NCBI GenBank assembly: GCA_964017145.1
Contig: CAXHKQ010000354.1
Coordinates: forward strand, 1-41,724
Length of the DNA: 41,724 nucleotides
Reading direction: 5' to 3'
Origin: Agrocybe praecox
Lineage: Eukaryota > Basidiomycota > Agaricomycetes > Agaricales > Agrocybaceae
Shown: positions 21,897 through 34,359 of the stretch, one piece after another
Numbering within the stretch: the stretch's first letter is position 1
Layout: the number at the start of each line of letters is the position of its first letter
Position numbers and translations under genes: made by a program
Notes under the pieces: model-generated
The model's database searches: none
Seen by the model: the letters and a program-made list of their open reading frames with translations, nothing else
What the model was told of the DNA's origin: nothing

Positions 21897-24597
21897 TCAC
21901 CGCTCAGCGCTCATGGCGCACTGTCCGAAGTCCTTTCGAACCAATCCATCAGTCTTTGGCATAATATCCTTGTGATTATATAGGCGTAAGTTTTCTGTAT
22001 GTGGCTTACGAAAAATAGAACGTACATGATCAAAAATTGCTGTTGGGATGGCCACAGTCACACATGCATTGGGTATGTCCTACAAAAATGATTGATGTTT
22101 AGCCTACGTTTAACACAGGGACTCAACCATAGTGTTGATAGAACCTTACAACGAGGGCCGCAATATGACTGTCGATAGGTGCTGCAGAAAGAATTATGTC
22201 TTGAAATTTTATCAACTCATACATCACTAAATGCACGAGATGTAATATGACACTTACAGGATTGCTCGCGTGCTGGGATCAAATCAAGTAGGTAAACTCG
22301 TGCTTGATCGAGTTGGCAAACACGTACTATATCCAACCTATTTGTATGGTCAATCAAACTTCTCATTCTCGGCACTGACAGCAGGCTTGATACATACCTT
22401 CATAAGATAATCGATCGCGTTGAGGGCAGCCTGCTTAAATGCCATGGTTCTGCAAACAGGAAGTTTCGTCATGCTCAAATCTATATGCTGGAGGAATGAA
22501 AGCGTACGCATCCAGATAATGCTGTTTTCCGTCGCCATCTTGTTGAACCGCCCAGTCGCTGATAAGATAACAAGTAAAAATAATATCTATACACAAGAAC
22601 TTACGAAGATTGACGCTGATTCCCTCAAAAATGAGCTGTAAAAAATTGTTAACTCTTGAATCGGCTATTGATAGTCCACGATAGACCTTCTGTGAGTATA
22701 CGGGATCTACAGGAGATGGCTAATAAGACAATTAACCATTTGTCAGACTGGGAGATGAGGTGAACACGACGTACGACGAAGATAGGTTGTCTCATGGAAA
22801 ACTTCTCTACACCTCCCTTAATGATACTGGTGCTCAAAGTGACAATACCAGCCTAATATACATTCGTGATTATTTCTCACAGGCAGATGAACGGGATCTA
22901 ACCATTTCGATACCCCCGCAAAATGTGATCTGTCAAAGTACCTGGTGTGTTATTTCGAGCACTTGTATGAACGAGTAGCATACCTCGCCCTTGAGGAATT
23001 AGCTACATAAGTGCAATGAGTGAGGAGAAGGAAATTTTACATACATCGCCTTGAGAGAAATGTAAATCTCCGACCGAGAGATTGGCACCTTTTACGAAGA
23101 CTGGGAAATAGCATCGTGATCCCCTTGTAAAGCGTTAATAATTAGATCTATACATAGAGGTGAAAATATCGACCACGCACCTGGAAAGGTTCTTTATCTG
23201 TACTCAAAGATATAGAGTCAAGCAATACAAAGGCTCTGTCTGTAAGAGAGTGACTCACATCACAGTTCCCACCATTCTCACGACCCGGAAGGGTCCTCGC
23301 CCCTTCAGCAGCAATTTTCTCCCTAAGAGCATCATCAATTTTCTGTCCAACGTGTGTCCCTACTGGGAGAGGCAGGTGTGCGACTGGTGGCATGACGTCG
23401 GCGTGAGCTTCGCGTAGTTCCCTTTCGCGTGTTGTCCACTTCTCGAGTAATTCTGTTGACGGAGCTGTCCCAATGATTCCGGGATGCGGTGTACCTGCGA
23501 ACCGAACCCCCGGTATATGTCTAGAGCTCGCATATACACCTGTAAAGTGTGAGTTTTGGTGTTATTTATAAAAATACGAGAGTGCCATTTCCTAGTACCT
23601 TCTATGTCCCAGATAGCTTTGGCAGCTTTGCTTTTAAATTCCTGATCTACGTCAAGTTAGTTTTGTTTTGTGGGTAGCCAGTGGCGCTGATGGGGTACCA
23701 AATATCCCTAGACCTCCATTTGAAAGTTCAAAGATACCCTAAAATTATTTATAAAGACGTCGCCGTAAGCCTACGGTAGTAGAAACCTACACTAAAGCCC
23801 CACGGCATTTGATCAAACGGCTTCACTATAGTGGGCTATTATTAGGTATCGTAGCTTTCTATGATCCTCGCTACATACCGTCCAAGATGTCTACGACTAG
23901 GCAATCTCCGGGCTCGGCACCCTCCACTGCGATTGGTCCAGAAAGAAAATGCAACTTTGAGAAATCTGCGTTCTTGATATCATCGCTATCTTTACTCCAC
24001 AGTTAAAATAAATAAAATTGAGAAAGAAAGCTGGTATCTCACAATCGTCGTTATTACACTGCCCTCCCGAAGCATCTGCGCATAAATATGCAATGATAGG
24101 CGTAACATCCAAGCAGTCAAATTAATTCACAATATAAACATACCAACACATTCGACTTTGAAAGTCTGGGTTAACGGTTAGCAAGGCATCGCAGGGGATC
24201 TCTGCTGTGATATACTGACTTGTCCTGGTTTTACGGTTGCGACAGGAGGTATGTCTGGGCTAAATTAACCAAGGCCAGATAAAATATTATCGGTTCTGAC
24301 ACATGAGATTTTAACTCACTGCCAACGATTGTGAAGACCCTACCAGCCTATGTCAACTCTCAAATCCTAGTCAAATGTTTCGTCCAACTTACCTTCTGCT
24401 CCTCTCCAGGTCTAGTAATGAGAGTGGCAGAATTCAGGTAAGGCTGCAAGGCTATATCAAGGATACATACATCAATGGATCCACCTTCGAACGGCACAGT
24501 TAATCAGTTATTTAGTAATAGAGTGTAGATGATATATTCTATAGAATGTACGCACAGAGACAATAGTTGGGTGCGCACTCGATGCTCGGTTTGTCAT
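21897..24597 (-). CDS. Formamidase/acetamidase family protein, copy 1 (419 aa, 26 exons)
   Basis: Model complement(join(21897..21968, 22026..22079, 22150..22199, 22258..22272, 22328..22337, 22398..22449, 22508..22538, 22605..22635, 22687..22719, 22775..22852, 22903..22929, 22984..22989, 23045..23123, 23181..23197, 23259..23539, 23599..23646, 23699..23738, 23791..23825, 23879..23989, 24043..24075, 24144..24165, 24220..24259, 24320..24339, 24393..24411, 24471..24484, 24556..24597)): 1,260 nt, no stop. FmdA_AmdA family enzymes hydrolyse formamide or short amides to ammonia and the acid. Family signatures: NRWHPDIPPVATVKPG, LSGPIAVEGAEPGDCLVVDI, SRHIPGVRFAG, GGNCDIKNLSRGSRCYFPV, LHFSQGDGEITFCG, SAAPIDSH, DIPNACVTVAIPTAIFD. 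The length is normal. Odd: the usual DWTGGQ reads DASGGQ, and there is an extra intron and a 10-nt exon compared with copy 2. It is a tandem paralogue of the gene at 25083-27681. The 14-nt exon 2 was fixed by comparison with copy 2. Confidence 0.88.
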
Positions 24598-24668
24598 GAT
24601 GCCCTTCTCGGTAGATGTGTCGGACTGTCCAAGCGATACGTTGATGATGTCCGCCTTGAATCGTGGTC

Positions 24669-24676
24669 TTTATATA
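24669..24676 (-). promoter_or_regulatory. TATA box of formamidase copy 1
   Basis: TATATAAA on the minus strand, 72 bp upstream of the ATG at 24597, a good distance for a fungal promoter. Confidence 0.5.
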
Positions 24677-24826
24677 CGCATTTCGTCGCTTAAATTCTCG
24701 CATATTCGCTACATACCATTCGGAAATGAATTAGTAACATGTCAACTGCGAACAATTCAATGCTACGTACCAATTTTAAAGTTATGTAGGTTATAAACAC
24801 GCGTACAAGAGAACAATAGGGCAGTT

Positions 24827-24961
24827 ATGACAAGACCTGATGGAAGCCATCCTAATATCCCTCAAGTCTTCGACCCTAAGCTTGGAGCGCCAGGCACCTT
24901 ACCAAGGCTTGAGTACGCAGGTCTGTGTATTTCCGAGGACATTGTAGGTGATCTTATCTAA
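24827..24961 (+). CDS. Possible 44-aa small ORF between the formamidase genes
   Basis: ATG at 24827, TAA at 24959-24961. The product (MTRPDGSHPNIPQVFDPKLG...) looks more protein-like than most chance ORFs, but I know no family and see no partner exon. It could be a relic exon or chance. It lies divergent from formamidase copy 1. Confidence 0.15.
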   Translation: MTRPDGSHPNIPQVFDPKLGAPGTLPRLEYAGLCISEDIVGDLI

Positions 24962-25082
24962 TCTTATGAAACACGAATCCTATGTATAGATATTATCAAA
25001 GCCCAATCATGTATTTTCCACGTTCAGATTTCAAATGTACACATGTGCGTTTAGTTAACCTACGTTTCGCGAACCATTTACA

Positions 25083-27681
25083 TTAAACTACTCCATCACT
25101 TCGAATAGCACACTGCCCGAAATCTTTTTTCACGAGACCGTCCGGTTGAGGCAGGATATCCTTTATAACAGAATCAATACAGAGAGACTCTTTACAAAGA
25201 AAGTCAACTTACATGCTCGAATATTCCAGTTGGAATAGCCAGGGTTACACAGGCGTTTGGAGAATCCTGAATCGGTGTAAATTATATTATTATCGCATGC
25301 ATCTAAAAAATGAACGTACAACGATAGCTCCAACGTGACTCTCAACAGGTGCAGCTGAAAGAAGGAGGTCTAGATTAATTGATAAATCCCTGCATTAATA
25401 TAAACTTGGTAGAGGAAATAACCAGAAAACTTACAAGATTGTTCGCGGGCTATATCGTAGAATAGAAGTCATGAAAAAGCGTTCAACCTCCCAACCTTGG
25501 AGAGACTTACTATATCCGAGCTTCATCAGATAGGCAATGGCATTCAAAGCTGCCTGCTTGTAGGCGACGGTGCTGTTTCAAAAATTCAGACAAAACGAAG
25601 GTGGTCACGTATGCCAATGAATAAATGTGACATACGCATCCATGTCATACTGTTTGCCATCCCCGTCTTTGAATGAGGGTATATAAACCATTCGTAATGA
25701 CAATGGGATATTATGGGAGACGCTTACGAATGTCAACACCGATACCTTCGAATACCAACTGTGGAGACTCTCGTTAGCGCTGAAAGCTTCATGCCTTGAT
25801 TTGGGGATCCCCTTACCTTTTGCGAGTACATGGGATCTACAGGAGAAGGCTGATCAAATGGTTCAATTATGAGCAAAGGTCGGCAGTATATGAATCGAAG
25901 TACGCAGGCCTACAAGGAAAATAGGCTGTTTCAAAGCAAATTTCTCTACGCCCCCTTTGATGATGCTGGTGTTAAAGGTGATAATCCCAGCCTGCGAGAT
26001 GAGCATGCCGTATAAGAAGTACGTGGAAACTTGGCATACCATTTCAATTGCACCGCAGAACGACATCTTCGCATGTCAGATTAATATCAGAGCTGAACAT
26101 AAATAAATGTTTTGTTCACCTCGCCCTAAGAAGAATGAGGGGAAAGTTAGAACAAATCGTCGTATAAGTAGACGAGAGAACATACATCTCCCTGAGAGAA
26201 GTGCAGGTCTCCAACAGAGAAGTTGGCACCTTTGACAAACACGGGGAAGTAGCAGCGTGATCCTCTGAGGAAGATAACGCGTGTAAGCATACTCGTTCTT
26301 TCAGCTTGTGCGAGGTAATCTTACTTGGAAAGATTTTTAATCTAGTACGTTGAGCACAGAAGGTGAGCCAATACTAAGAATAATCCCCCTAAAAAAGCAA
26401 AGGCTCACATCACAGTTTCCACCATGTTCCCTACCAGGAATTGTTCTCGCTCCCTCGGCCAATATCTTCTCAAGAACCCCCGTATCGAGGTCTTGACCGA
26501 CATAAGCGCCCTTCGACTCAGGCAAGAGCGCCACAGGGGGCACAGAGTTGACGTGTGCGGCGACCAGCTCCGATTCACGTTTGTTCCATGTTGCGAGGAG
26601 CTCTGCGGAGGGCGCCGTACCAATGAGACCTGGATGGCTTATACCCGCGAAGCGTACGCCGGGGATATGGCGAGAGGTTGCATAAATGCCTACGATGGAT
26701 AGGAGGAATATGGGCTCCTTGCATCGGATAACAGTTGTAAGAACTAAGTACTGACCATTCAGGTCCCAGATGGCTTTAGCTGCCTTACTGTTGAATTCGC
26801 GCGCTGAATTGCGACGTTAAAATATATGATATTTCACAATAGTTCAATAAATGACGTACCGAAGAGTCCTCCGCCATTCTCTAATTCGAAGATACCCTAC
26901 GTTTTGCTTTATTGAATATCACAACCACTTGCCACCCAAGCTAAATTGATACACTCACCGTGTATCCCCAAGGCATCTTATCAAATGGTCTGACTATCCC
27001 TCGTTGAATCATACCGCCAGACAGTAAAATAAACGAACGAAAAAAGGACTCACCATCCAGAATGTCAACTACGAGGCAATCACCGGGCTCCGCTCCTTCA
27101 ACCGCGATAGGTCCAGAAAGGTTATGTACCTTTGTCAAATCTACGTTCATCACATCGTCGCTGCCTATCATGGTGCATCGCGTATACGTATGCGATAAAT
27201 ATCTGAATGGATTTCAGGAGGAAAAACTACTCACAATCATTATTGCCTATCTGAGCACCCGTCCAATCTATCGTGGAGGTCTATAAGATAACTGTACAGG
27301 CAAGTATTGCCGCGCAAACGTACCAACACACTCGATCTTGAAGGTTTTCCCCGGCTTTACTGTGGCTACAGGTGGGATATCGGGGTGCCAACGGTTATGC
27401 AAGCCCTAGGCAGTGGAGTCGAGATTTAGAGACGCATTATAAGAAAAGAACTAATGAACGCACTTTCTGCTGGTCGGCCGGCCTTCATTTTCAGATCGCG
27501 TGTGCAACGCCAATTCTCCATCAATGGCTGGCCATTTCGTCCAGTATGCAAGCGACTCACAAGAACGGATCGACCTGCCAATGCCCACAGTTGACTCAGC
27601 TCAATTACACAGATAAACTCAAGCGAGATTACACACCGAAATCAGAGTGGGATGAGGGACGGAGTTCTCAGCCGTAGCCAT
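25083..27681 (-). CDS. Formamidase/acetamidase family protein, copy 2 (423 aa, 23 exons)
   Basis: Model complement(join(25083..25160, 25213..25266, 25320..25369, 25435..25449, 25511..25572, 25636..25666, 25728..25758, 25817..25849, 25914..25991, 26040..26066, 26120..26125, 26186..26264, 26325..26341, 26409..26689, 26756..26803, 26860..26896, 26959..26999, 27054..27164, 27235..27267, 27324..27405, 27464..27482, 27561..27574, 27637..27681)): 1,272 nt, open throughout. Signatures: NRWHPDIPPVATVKPG, DWTGAQIGNND (Trp kept, unlike copy 1), LSGPIAVEGAEPGDCLVVDI, SRHIPGVRFAG, GGNCDIKNLSKGSRCYFPV, a 6-nt exon GGCGAG encoding the GE of QGDGE, SAAPVESH, DSPNACVTLAIPTGIF. Expected cytosolic amide hydrolase yielding ammonia. 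Both genes share the N-terminal pattern HPT(I/L)(V/I)S, most exon lengths and phases, so they arose by tandem duplication of an already intron-dense gene. Confidence 0.9.
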
Positions 27682-27813
27682 TATCCAACAACCAAGAAAC
27701 TGTAATTGGAGAACAGAAAGGTAGGCGACGTATGATGCAACTAAGAAGTTGATAGAGAGAAAGAGGGTCTCTTGGGAGAAGTTACAAAGTCCACGCAGAC
27801 GTCCAGATTCTTG

Positions 27814-27825
27814 TATATATAATAT
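27814..27825 (-). promoter_or_regulatory. Possible TATA box of formamidase copy 2
   Basis: ATATTATATATA on the minus strand about 135 bp upstream of the ATG at 27681; distance and AT-richness fit, otherwise unproven. Confidence 0.35.
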
Positions 27826-28917
27826 CCCACAGACCGACTGAGCAGCCTTGAGAGATTGATCATTGAATTGTAATATATAGATAAGGAGAACATAGACATC
27901 AAACCTTCGCTCGTTATCTATGGGATACTATCACATTGGTGATGAGAGAGTTTCTCAAACCAAGACCCACGACATAGATAAGAAGTAACGCTTCCTGACC
28001 TTGCACCTTCTGCCTTGGTAATTGTGTCATGATCGCTTGGTGTTTGCGAACAGAGACTGAACAACATGTGGTGTCACTGGAAATCTATTTATCTACGAGG
28101 CGCGATTAATGACTTCATAGCTGCAAGTTAATCGAGTTCGCTTACTTGGCGGGATTTGGGCTATGGGAAAACAAAAGTCTAATGGGTCAAACGAGGTCAT
28201 GAGGTCCAACCATAGTGAGAAACCTTTGCGAATCAATTTTCGACCTGAATAGCGAATTAGACATCTGCGTCCATGAAATCTATAAACATACCTTTTTGGT
28301 TCAAATATGAGTGCCAGAATAGCAGCAGTATATGTTGTAAGCTAAAAGATGACTTGAATGATTGGGAACACACTTTAAAAAAGTTTTAAAAATGCGCTCG
28401 TCGGTCTTTGCCGTGTTACTGTTGGAAAAGGGATAAGAAACGTGACTGGACCCCCGCACAAAACCCGTCGCGTCGTTGGAGGCTGACTGGGAAAGATCTG
28501 AGGCCACTGTGTGTCGATTGAGAAGCTAAGAGGAACGGAAACGAGGCTTTACAAATGAGGGAATATCAACAGGTTTGTTTGAAGATTTGTCTGTATACAA
28601 AGGAAGGACGGAAGAGCGAGGAGTCTTTACTTGCTGGAGTGTTACAAGTACACAACAAGAAAATAATCCATAATAAAGTTATTCAGAAGAAAAAAGACAA
28701 GAGGTGAAGATGGAAAGTACAACACAAGGCGTAACAAAATGTTTAACTTCAGATGTTTTTCCAAAATACTTGTGAGAAAGAATAAAAATCGAGTGATGAG
28801 CCTGGAGAAGCGGGAGGTTTGAATCAGGGGAAGAAAGGAAAAGAGGAGGGTCAAAAAATTCAACAATTCTTTCCACGTCTCACTGCACCAGCACCAGTAC
28901 CCTTTCGCCAAAGCCAA
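27826..28917. other. Intergenic region
   Basis: About 1.1 kb between the formamidase copy 2 promoter and the 3' end of the TPR gene. Short ORFs (68-91 aa) have no splice or motif support; I see nothing else in it. Confidence 0.5.
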
Positions 28918-31856
28918 TCAAAGCCTCTTGACGACATACCTCTCCCAACTGGGGTAGCTTACACACTCTCCTCGCATTTTCTCCATCTCCATGACTCTTT
29001 TCTCCTTCTTTACGTTTTTCTCTTTGGCTTTCTCGGAGTCCGAATCTCCAGAGGTCGTCGTCTTCCCATTGCTGCTGAACTCGACAGTGATTTTCCTCTT
29101 CCCATCCTGAACGCCATTCAAATTGACCTTCAAGGTGCCTCCGCCATTAGAGTTCTTTGAGGGCGGGAGGAGCACAATTTTCAGTTTACGGTTGTCAGCG
29201 TCTGTGCGTGCAAATGGGAGCGAAGGGGAATAAGGATCGGCCTTGTGATGCGAAGGAAGCAGGACACCTAATTTCTGGAGAAGCCGGACGTGTGGGGGAT
29301 CCTTCGTTGCTTTTGGTGTTTGTATCTGTTTCGAACTGGCACTACCTGCGCCAGAGCTCGAGCTGGAACTTGCACCTGCACCAGAACCAGAACCTGACCC
29401 GGACGCAGCACCCCAACCCAAGCCCGAATTGCTGCTGGAAGCACCGCCCATACTTGCGTATTCAGCTTCCCTGTCGTCGTCGTCGTCGTCGTCGTCTGAA
29501 TCATCCTCGATGCCAGCAGGGAACAATAAGTCGCTTAATTCCTTGACAGCTTCTTCGTTCGTAGGTTGCATCCTCAGAACAGCACGTAGGTCAGCGATGG
29601 CACCTTGTCGTTTGGATGATCCCTTCTTGCCGTTCACAGATGAAGCAAGCATGCTGCGAGCTTTGCCACGCCTATACAGGCCTTTGACGTTCTTGGGGTG
29701 CTGGGCAAGTGCTTTGGTACATGCCTTTTCAGCTTCGATCCAACTGAAGTGATGTTAGAGAAATAGCATTTTAAAAATAATTAATAATACCCACTTGTTT
29801 AATTTTAAATAAGCGGCAGCCAGATTCAACTGGTAATGCGGCACTTCAGGTTCGATGTCGTGAGCTTTTTCGTAGGCCTTGACGGCATTGATGAAGTCGC
29901 CTTTCCGGTATGCTGCGTTGCCCTATATCCAAGCCACAATGAATAAATATAAGTTATAAGAAAAATGTGCACGCGTACCTTCTCTTTCTCTCTCTCAGCC
30001 TTCAGATACCTCAACTCCATGACCTCACCAATCGTCATCTCCGCCTCGTCGAATTCCGAGTCACCTGAACCATCTTCCTCCTTCAGGATTCTCCTTTTTG
30101 CGCTGGACCAATTTTTATTATTCCTTCCACCACCGCCGTCATCGCCTCCACCAGCCCCGAAATCCAATTCGATGTCCCAAACGTCTTCCTCTTCCTCTGT
30201 GCCCCATCCATACACCCCACTACCTCGACCGTCCCAGGCATCAGGATCCTTCTCGCGCTGCTTTCCTTGTCTCTTCAAGTTGGACGGGTTCGTTCCATTC
30301 TTGACACCTTTGCCACCTTTTTCTTTATCTTCCAGCCCTTTGCCTTTATTCTTAATCCCACCATCTCGCCCGTGGTCCGAAGAAGACAACTCCATTTCCT
30401 CCCTAACGCTCCGCTCACAGACTTCTCCAAGATGGTCAGTCGAGCAACCGCATTCACACCACTTGTTGAGGAGCTTCTCGCGGAGGATAAGTCCATACCC
30501 ACAGGGATCGAACTCGTTCGCCACCGTCCAGAGGAGGGAGCACAAGGCGGAGTACGACGCGATAAGTGGGTGACTTTCGTTAGATTCCGTATCGACGAAG
30601 TCTTGCTCGTCCTCGACGTCCGGCAAAAGGGTCCCAGTCTCCATATTATACCTCGGCCTTGATGACTTCTTCTTCCCCTGTAAGCCATTCTTCACGCTCC
30701 ATGCTCTGACTAGACCTTCCTTGACCCTCTCCTCCATGGTCATCTTCTTCCCACCTTTTCCGAATTTCTTCTTTCCTCCGAGTATGCCTAGGTTCGCACT
30801 AAGCGGGCCACCAGGGGACAGCTCGTATTTGGGCCTTTCGAACTTGGGTCTCGGCATCTCCTCCAACACCTCGAGATGGGCTTTAAGTTGCGGATAATAC
30901 GGCAGGAGGTTAGATGAATGCAACCCAGTACGTGTGCACAGTGGGATGTTTTGCGCGAGGGCCTAGAAAAATCAAAAAGGAAAACCGTTAGCATGCGCCT
31001 TGGATCCCACATACAAAAAATAGAAATAGAATAAATCTAGAGCATATCTGCAAAAGAATAAACATTCCAACCAAAGGTTTCGAACAAGTTTCGATTCGGC
31101 TGCAGGACCAGCGGGCTCAAAACAAGGCCATTTTCCTCAATAAAGCTCCATGGCACTGCAAGCCCACGAGAAAAAGAAGGGGAAAAAGAATGTCCCAAAA
31201 TATAAAATGAAAAATATACTCACGAATTCCCGCAAAGCAGTATAACTCCAAAGCACACTCTTCGTCGCAACCCTCTCACCCGCCTCCCTCATATCCATGC
31301 CCACAAGGGCGCGGAAAAAGTCCTTGAGGCTTTCCTTCCCATTATCCTCCTCCTCGTGTGCAGCATCAGGAGTAGTACCGGCAGCACGGCTGCAGTTCCA
31401 CGCAGCCCACGCAGCACCGCCGACACCCGCAATACGTAACACGAGTGTAGGGATTTGGACCAAGGAGAGCGCGTACAGCCGGGTAGAGTACAGTCTTCCG
31501 ATGTCCTGCTCGTATCGGAGCAGCAGGATCCGGGAGATGGTGCGTTCGAGGAGGGCTGTTGCTTGTTGGTGCTGTGTGAGGTTCGTGGGTGGGTTCAGCG
31601 AGAGATCCGTTAGTGGGGATGGTTTATAATTCTGTCCGTGGTTGTGGTTGTGGTGCGAATGGTTGTGATGGTTGTGATGATTATGATGCCCATGTGGGTG
31701 GGAATGGGGGAGGGAGGTAGTGGATGGTGAAGGAGGCAAAGGGGGTGGTTTGACGACTTGTAAATTGGCATGTCCATTCGTTCCACCCTTCTCCTTCTTG
31801 ACCTGTGCGAGTCCAGAAGCAGAACGTTTTTTGACGTGGTGATATTTCGCTGGCAT
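28918..31856 (-). CDS. Large TPR-domain protein with His-rich N-terminus (888 aa)
   Basis: Model complement(join(28918..29743, 29795..29922, 29979..30962, 31064..31155, 31220..31856)), 2,667 nt in one frame; introns 31156-31219, 30963-31063, 29923-29978 and 29744-29794. Residues ~55-80 are a His/Asn-rich run (HGHHNHHNHHNHSHHNHNHG). Residues ~95-330 are a globular region I do not recognise (SVLWSYTALREFVMPWSF, GLHSSNLLPYYPQLKAHLEV). About 400-560 is charged and low-complexity. Residues ~563-650 are TPR units (GNAAYRKGDFINAVKAYEKA; YQLNLAAAYLKL; ALAQHPKNVKGLYRRGKA). A poly-Asp block and Ser/Gly-rich linker precede a basic Lys/Glu-rich C-terminus. TPRs bind protein partners, often Hsp70/Hsp90 tails; a co-chaperone or scaffold role is only inferred. 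Phases and open frame make the single-gene model likely; the junctions around 31064 and 31220 are the least certain. Confidence 0.72.
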
Positions 31857-33179
31857 ATTTTATCTTTTTATTTCTATGCTTGACTTTTGGAGGTCTTCTC
31901 GGGAAAGTTGGCTGGCGTAAGCGAACGAGGCTTTATGAGCGACTGATGAATAAACGCTAGAAAGTTCAGGCTGTAATGAAACCTATTATTGAGGCAGTGT
32001 TTAATACAAGGAATTCAGTGGAATTAACGCACTGGTACAGGGCACTACGGTATGCTCCCTTTCGTTCTTTACTTCGTTCAGAGCGTTGAACGTTCTTGAA
32101 CTGTTCTTCAAACGATGTAATGAAACCAGTCTGGACAGAAAGAATCGAACATACTGGTATAATGCAATTAGATGTTACTTCGTAGACAGTCTCGTTCCTC
32201 TTTCGATTATTTCGACTATTGTTTCCTTCCTCTTCAAACGTTCGGTCGTGGGAGCTAGCGATCTGAATTAAGGAGCAGGAGAATAATGGTACACAAAGAA
32301 GAAGTTCCTCGATTTCTCCTCTTATAGCTCTGAATGCGATGCATGAGAAAATTTGTGTGCGCAGAAAGATAGATGGAATGTACCGGTATGAGGCGATGTT
32401 GGGCGTATTCGTATGAAGCCTTCCTTCTTTCTTCATAGAATCGTATAAGAGCTCTGTTCGTGATAATATGTCCATAAGAATGAAAGAAACTCACTGTTAC
32501 AAGGCAGTATGGTATGTATTCGTATACTCGTATTCTTTCCTTCCTTGTTCTGATTCAGTGCTGTGTTGCTTCTTTCCCTCGTCCTTATTTTCAATCCTAC
32601 AGTGCCGTGCAGTCTGCGATGCCAACGAGGATGCAGAACACCCTTAGCACCGTACGTGTGCCTAAAGCGCAAGTTAGGTCCTGTTTCTTTGCTTGTTCGT
32701 TTGTAAGGCGGTGCCTGCAGTAACCAGTGTGAAATATGACTGCGATCCTGCAACTTCGGACCCGGGCACGGATTCGGAGGCGGAGGCGGAGTTTGGCAAT
32801 GCTATTGGATAATAGCTAGCTAGGGTAATCTTCCGATGATGGGAATTTAGAAACGTAGCACTAGGATTGAGGTAAAACAGGAAGAGCGATGTAGTGGGCC
32901 TTGGATGCTCGCTGTGAGAGACGTGGAAGGAGGGGATTTTGTTCGCTGTAAGAACCGTGTCCGGCGTCAGGGAAACGCCTCTTTTCGTCGTTCTGGATGT
33001 TCTGTACAGTGCTAGATGTCTGTCCAGACACTCGCTATGATAGTACTTAGGGTGTGGGAAGGTTTGATGCTCCCGTGATCATCTTGTGGCCTTGCTTGGT
33101 TCAAATGCCGTTGCCTTTAACAAACCGGCACCTGTTGCCGTCAAATTTCAGTTTCCGTTTTGGTTATATTTAACAATCT
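31857..33179. other. Intergenic region
   Basis: About 1.3 kb. Largest ORF 169 aa (31966-32475, minus) is composed of degenerate repeats around GGTATG and CGTTCTT words and has no motif. No gene supported. Confidence 0.5.
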
Positions 33180-33187
33180 TTTAAATC

Positions 33188-33848
33188 TAGTGTTGTGCTA
33201 AATAGGTCGGAGTCCTAATTAGCCCCCGCTAATTAGCGCAAGCCTGTCGGAGGGCCAAATTAACATATGTTAAATAGCGCTAATTAGCTGTGCCGCTATT
33301 TGGCGCTAATTAGCCGAAAAAAATACTAAAATTTGCTAATTAGCTGGGTGAAATAGGGTCTACTAGAGCTGGGGCCTTCGGCGACTCTGAACCTTCAACT
33401 TCTATTCTCACTACCACGTCTCCCACTCGTTTTTCTGAGGCAATAAAGTACATGCAGCAGCATCCCCGGCATAAAGTTGGATGTTACTGTAAAGCCAGGT
33501 CAAAATCCTTTTGGCCAATGGCCATACATGCACTGGAGCCTGGCGGTCCTCACATTACAAACTTGAATTTGGAATAATATTTCGTATTACTTTGAGAATC
33601 GAGTAACTGTACTTAGTATACCTTTTCTAATTTTTTGTAGTAAAATTTGTCCATCTTGGACACTCCTGAACAGTCTGAAATATAGTACAGGGAAATTACA
33701 GGGTCTCTCAAGCGGAAAGAAAAAGAGCTAATTAGCCCTATTTAACAGTCAAATTTCTGGGCTCACCAATGGGTGGGCTAATTAGCCGCTGATTAGCAAA
33801 AGCTAATTAGCACGTGCTAATTAGGCCAGCCTATTTAGCACAACACTA
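33188..33848. mobile_element. 661-bp hAT-like MITE
   Basis: Terminal inverted repeats TAGTGTTGTGCTAAATAGG (left 33188-33206; right 33830-33848) and a perfect 8-bp target duplication TTTAAATC at 33180-33187 and 33849-33856. About ten copies of the palindrome GCTAATTAGC or close variants lie in both subterminal regions. Eight-base duplications and TAGNGTTG-type ends are typical of hAT elements. No coding capacity. Confidence 0.88.
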
Positions 33849-34359
33849 TTTAAATCCTCTGGCACAGACCTCTTGGTGAATATTTTTCATTGTCAGGATA
33901 CAATAGTGAGTGAAATTTGAACCGGACACCCACGCATACACACATATTCGGCAGATAAACGAAACGCGGAGCTACTCCGAACGTAGCTCGGAATATTTTC
34001 CACCAGTCTCTTGTGTATGTCTAGTTAGTCTGAGAATTGGAACCCTCAAGGTACATACGGTTTGTAAGAGATTCAACCTTTGACTGTAGTCGTCTGGCTC
34101 AAGAAATTTTCTCGCGGGGAACGGGGTCACCGTCAATATACATTCAGGGGCTAATAATATATATTTGGTGATATTTGGATGCAGTACTACCAACAAGCGT
34201 CTTTTATGATTATTTTTTGCAGTACCAATCCTCTGCTGATTTGCTTCTAACTGATAATCATCACCATTGCAGTTTTCTACTGGCATAAGCTTCGATGTCA
34301 AAATCTCTAAGTCCACCCTTCGAATTCAAAATTCCAAAAACACACACTAGTCTCGATAT

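Noticed and set aside
24480..24556. Long open stretch upstream of formamidase copy 1 exon 3 as one exon
   Set aside because: It has no upstream acceptor; comparison with copy 2 shows a 14-nt exon (24471-24484) and a 19-nt exon (24393-24411) instead.
31966..32475. 169-aa minus-strand ORF
   Set aside because: Built on degenerate short repeats; no recognisable features.
33972..34316. 114-aa minus-strand ORF before the MAG-like gene
   Set aside because: It lies in that gene's promoter region, has no motif and no splice partner.
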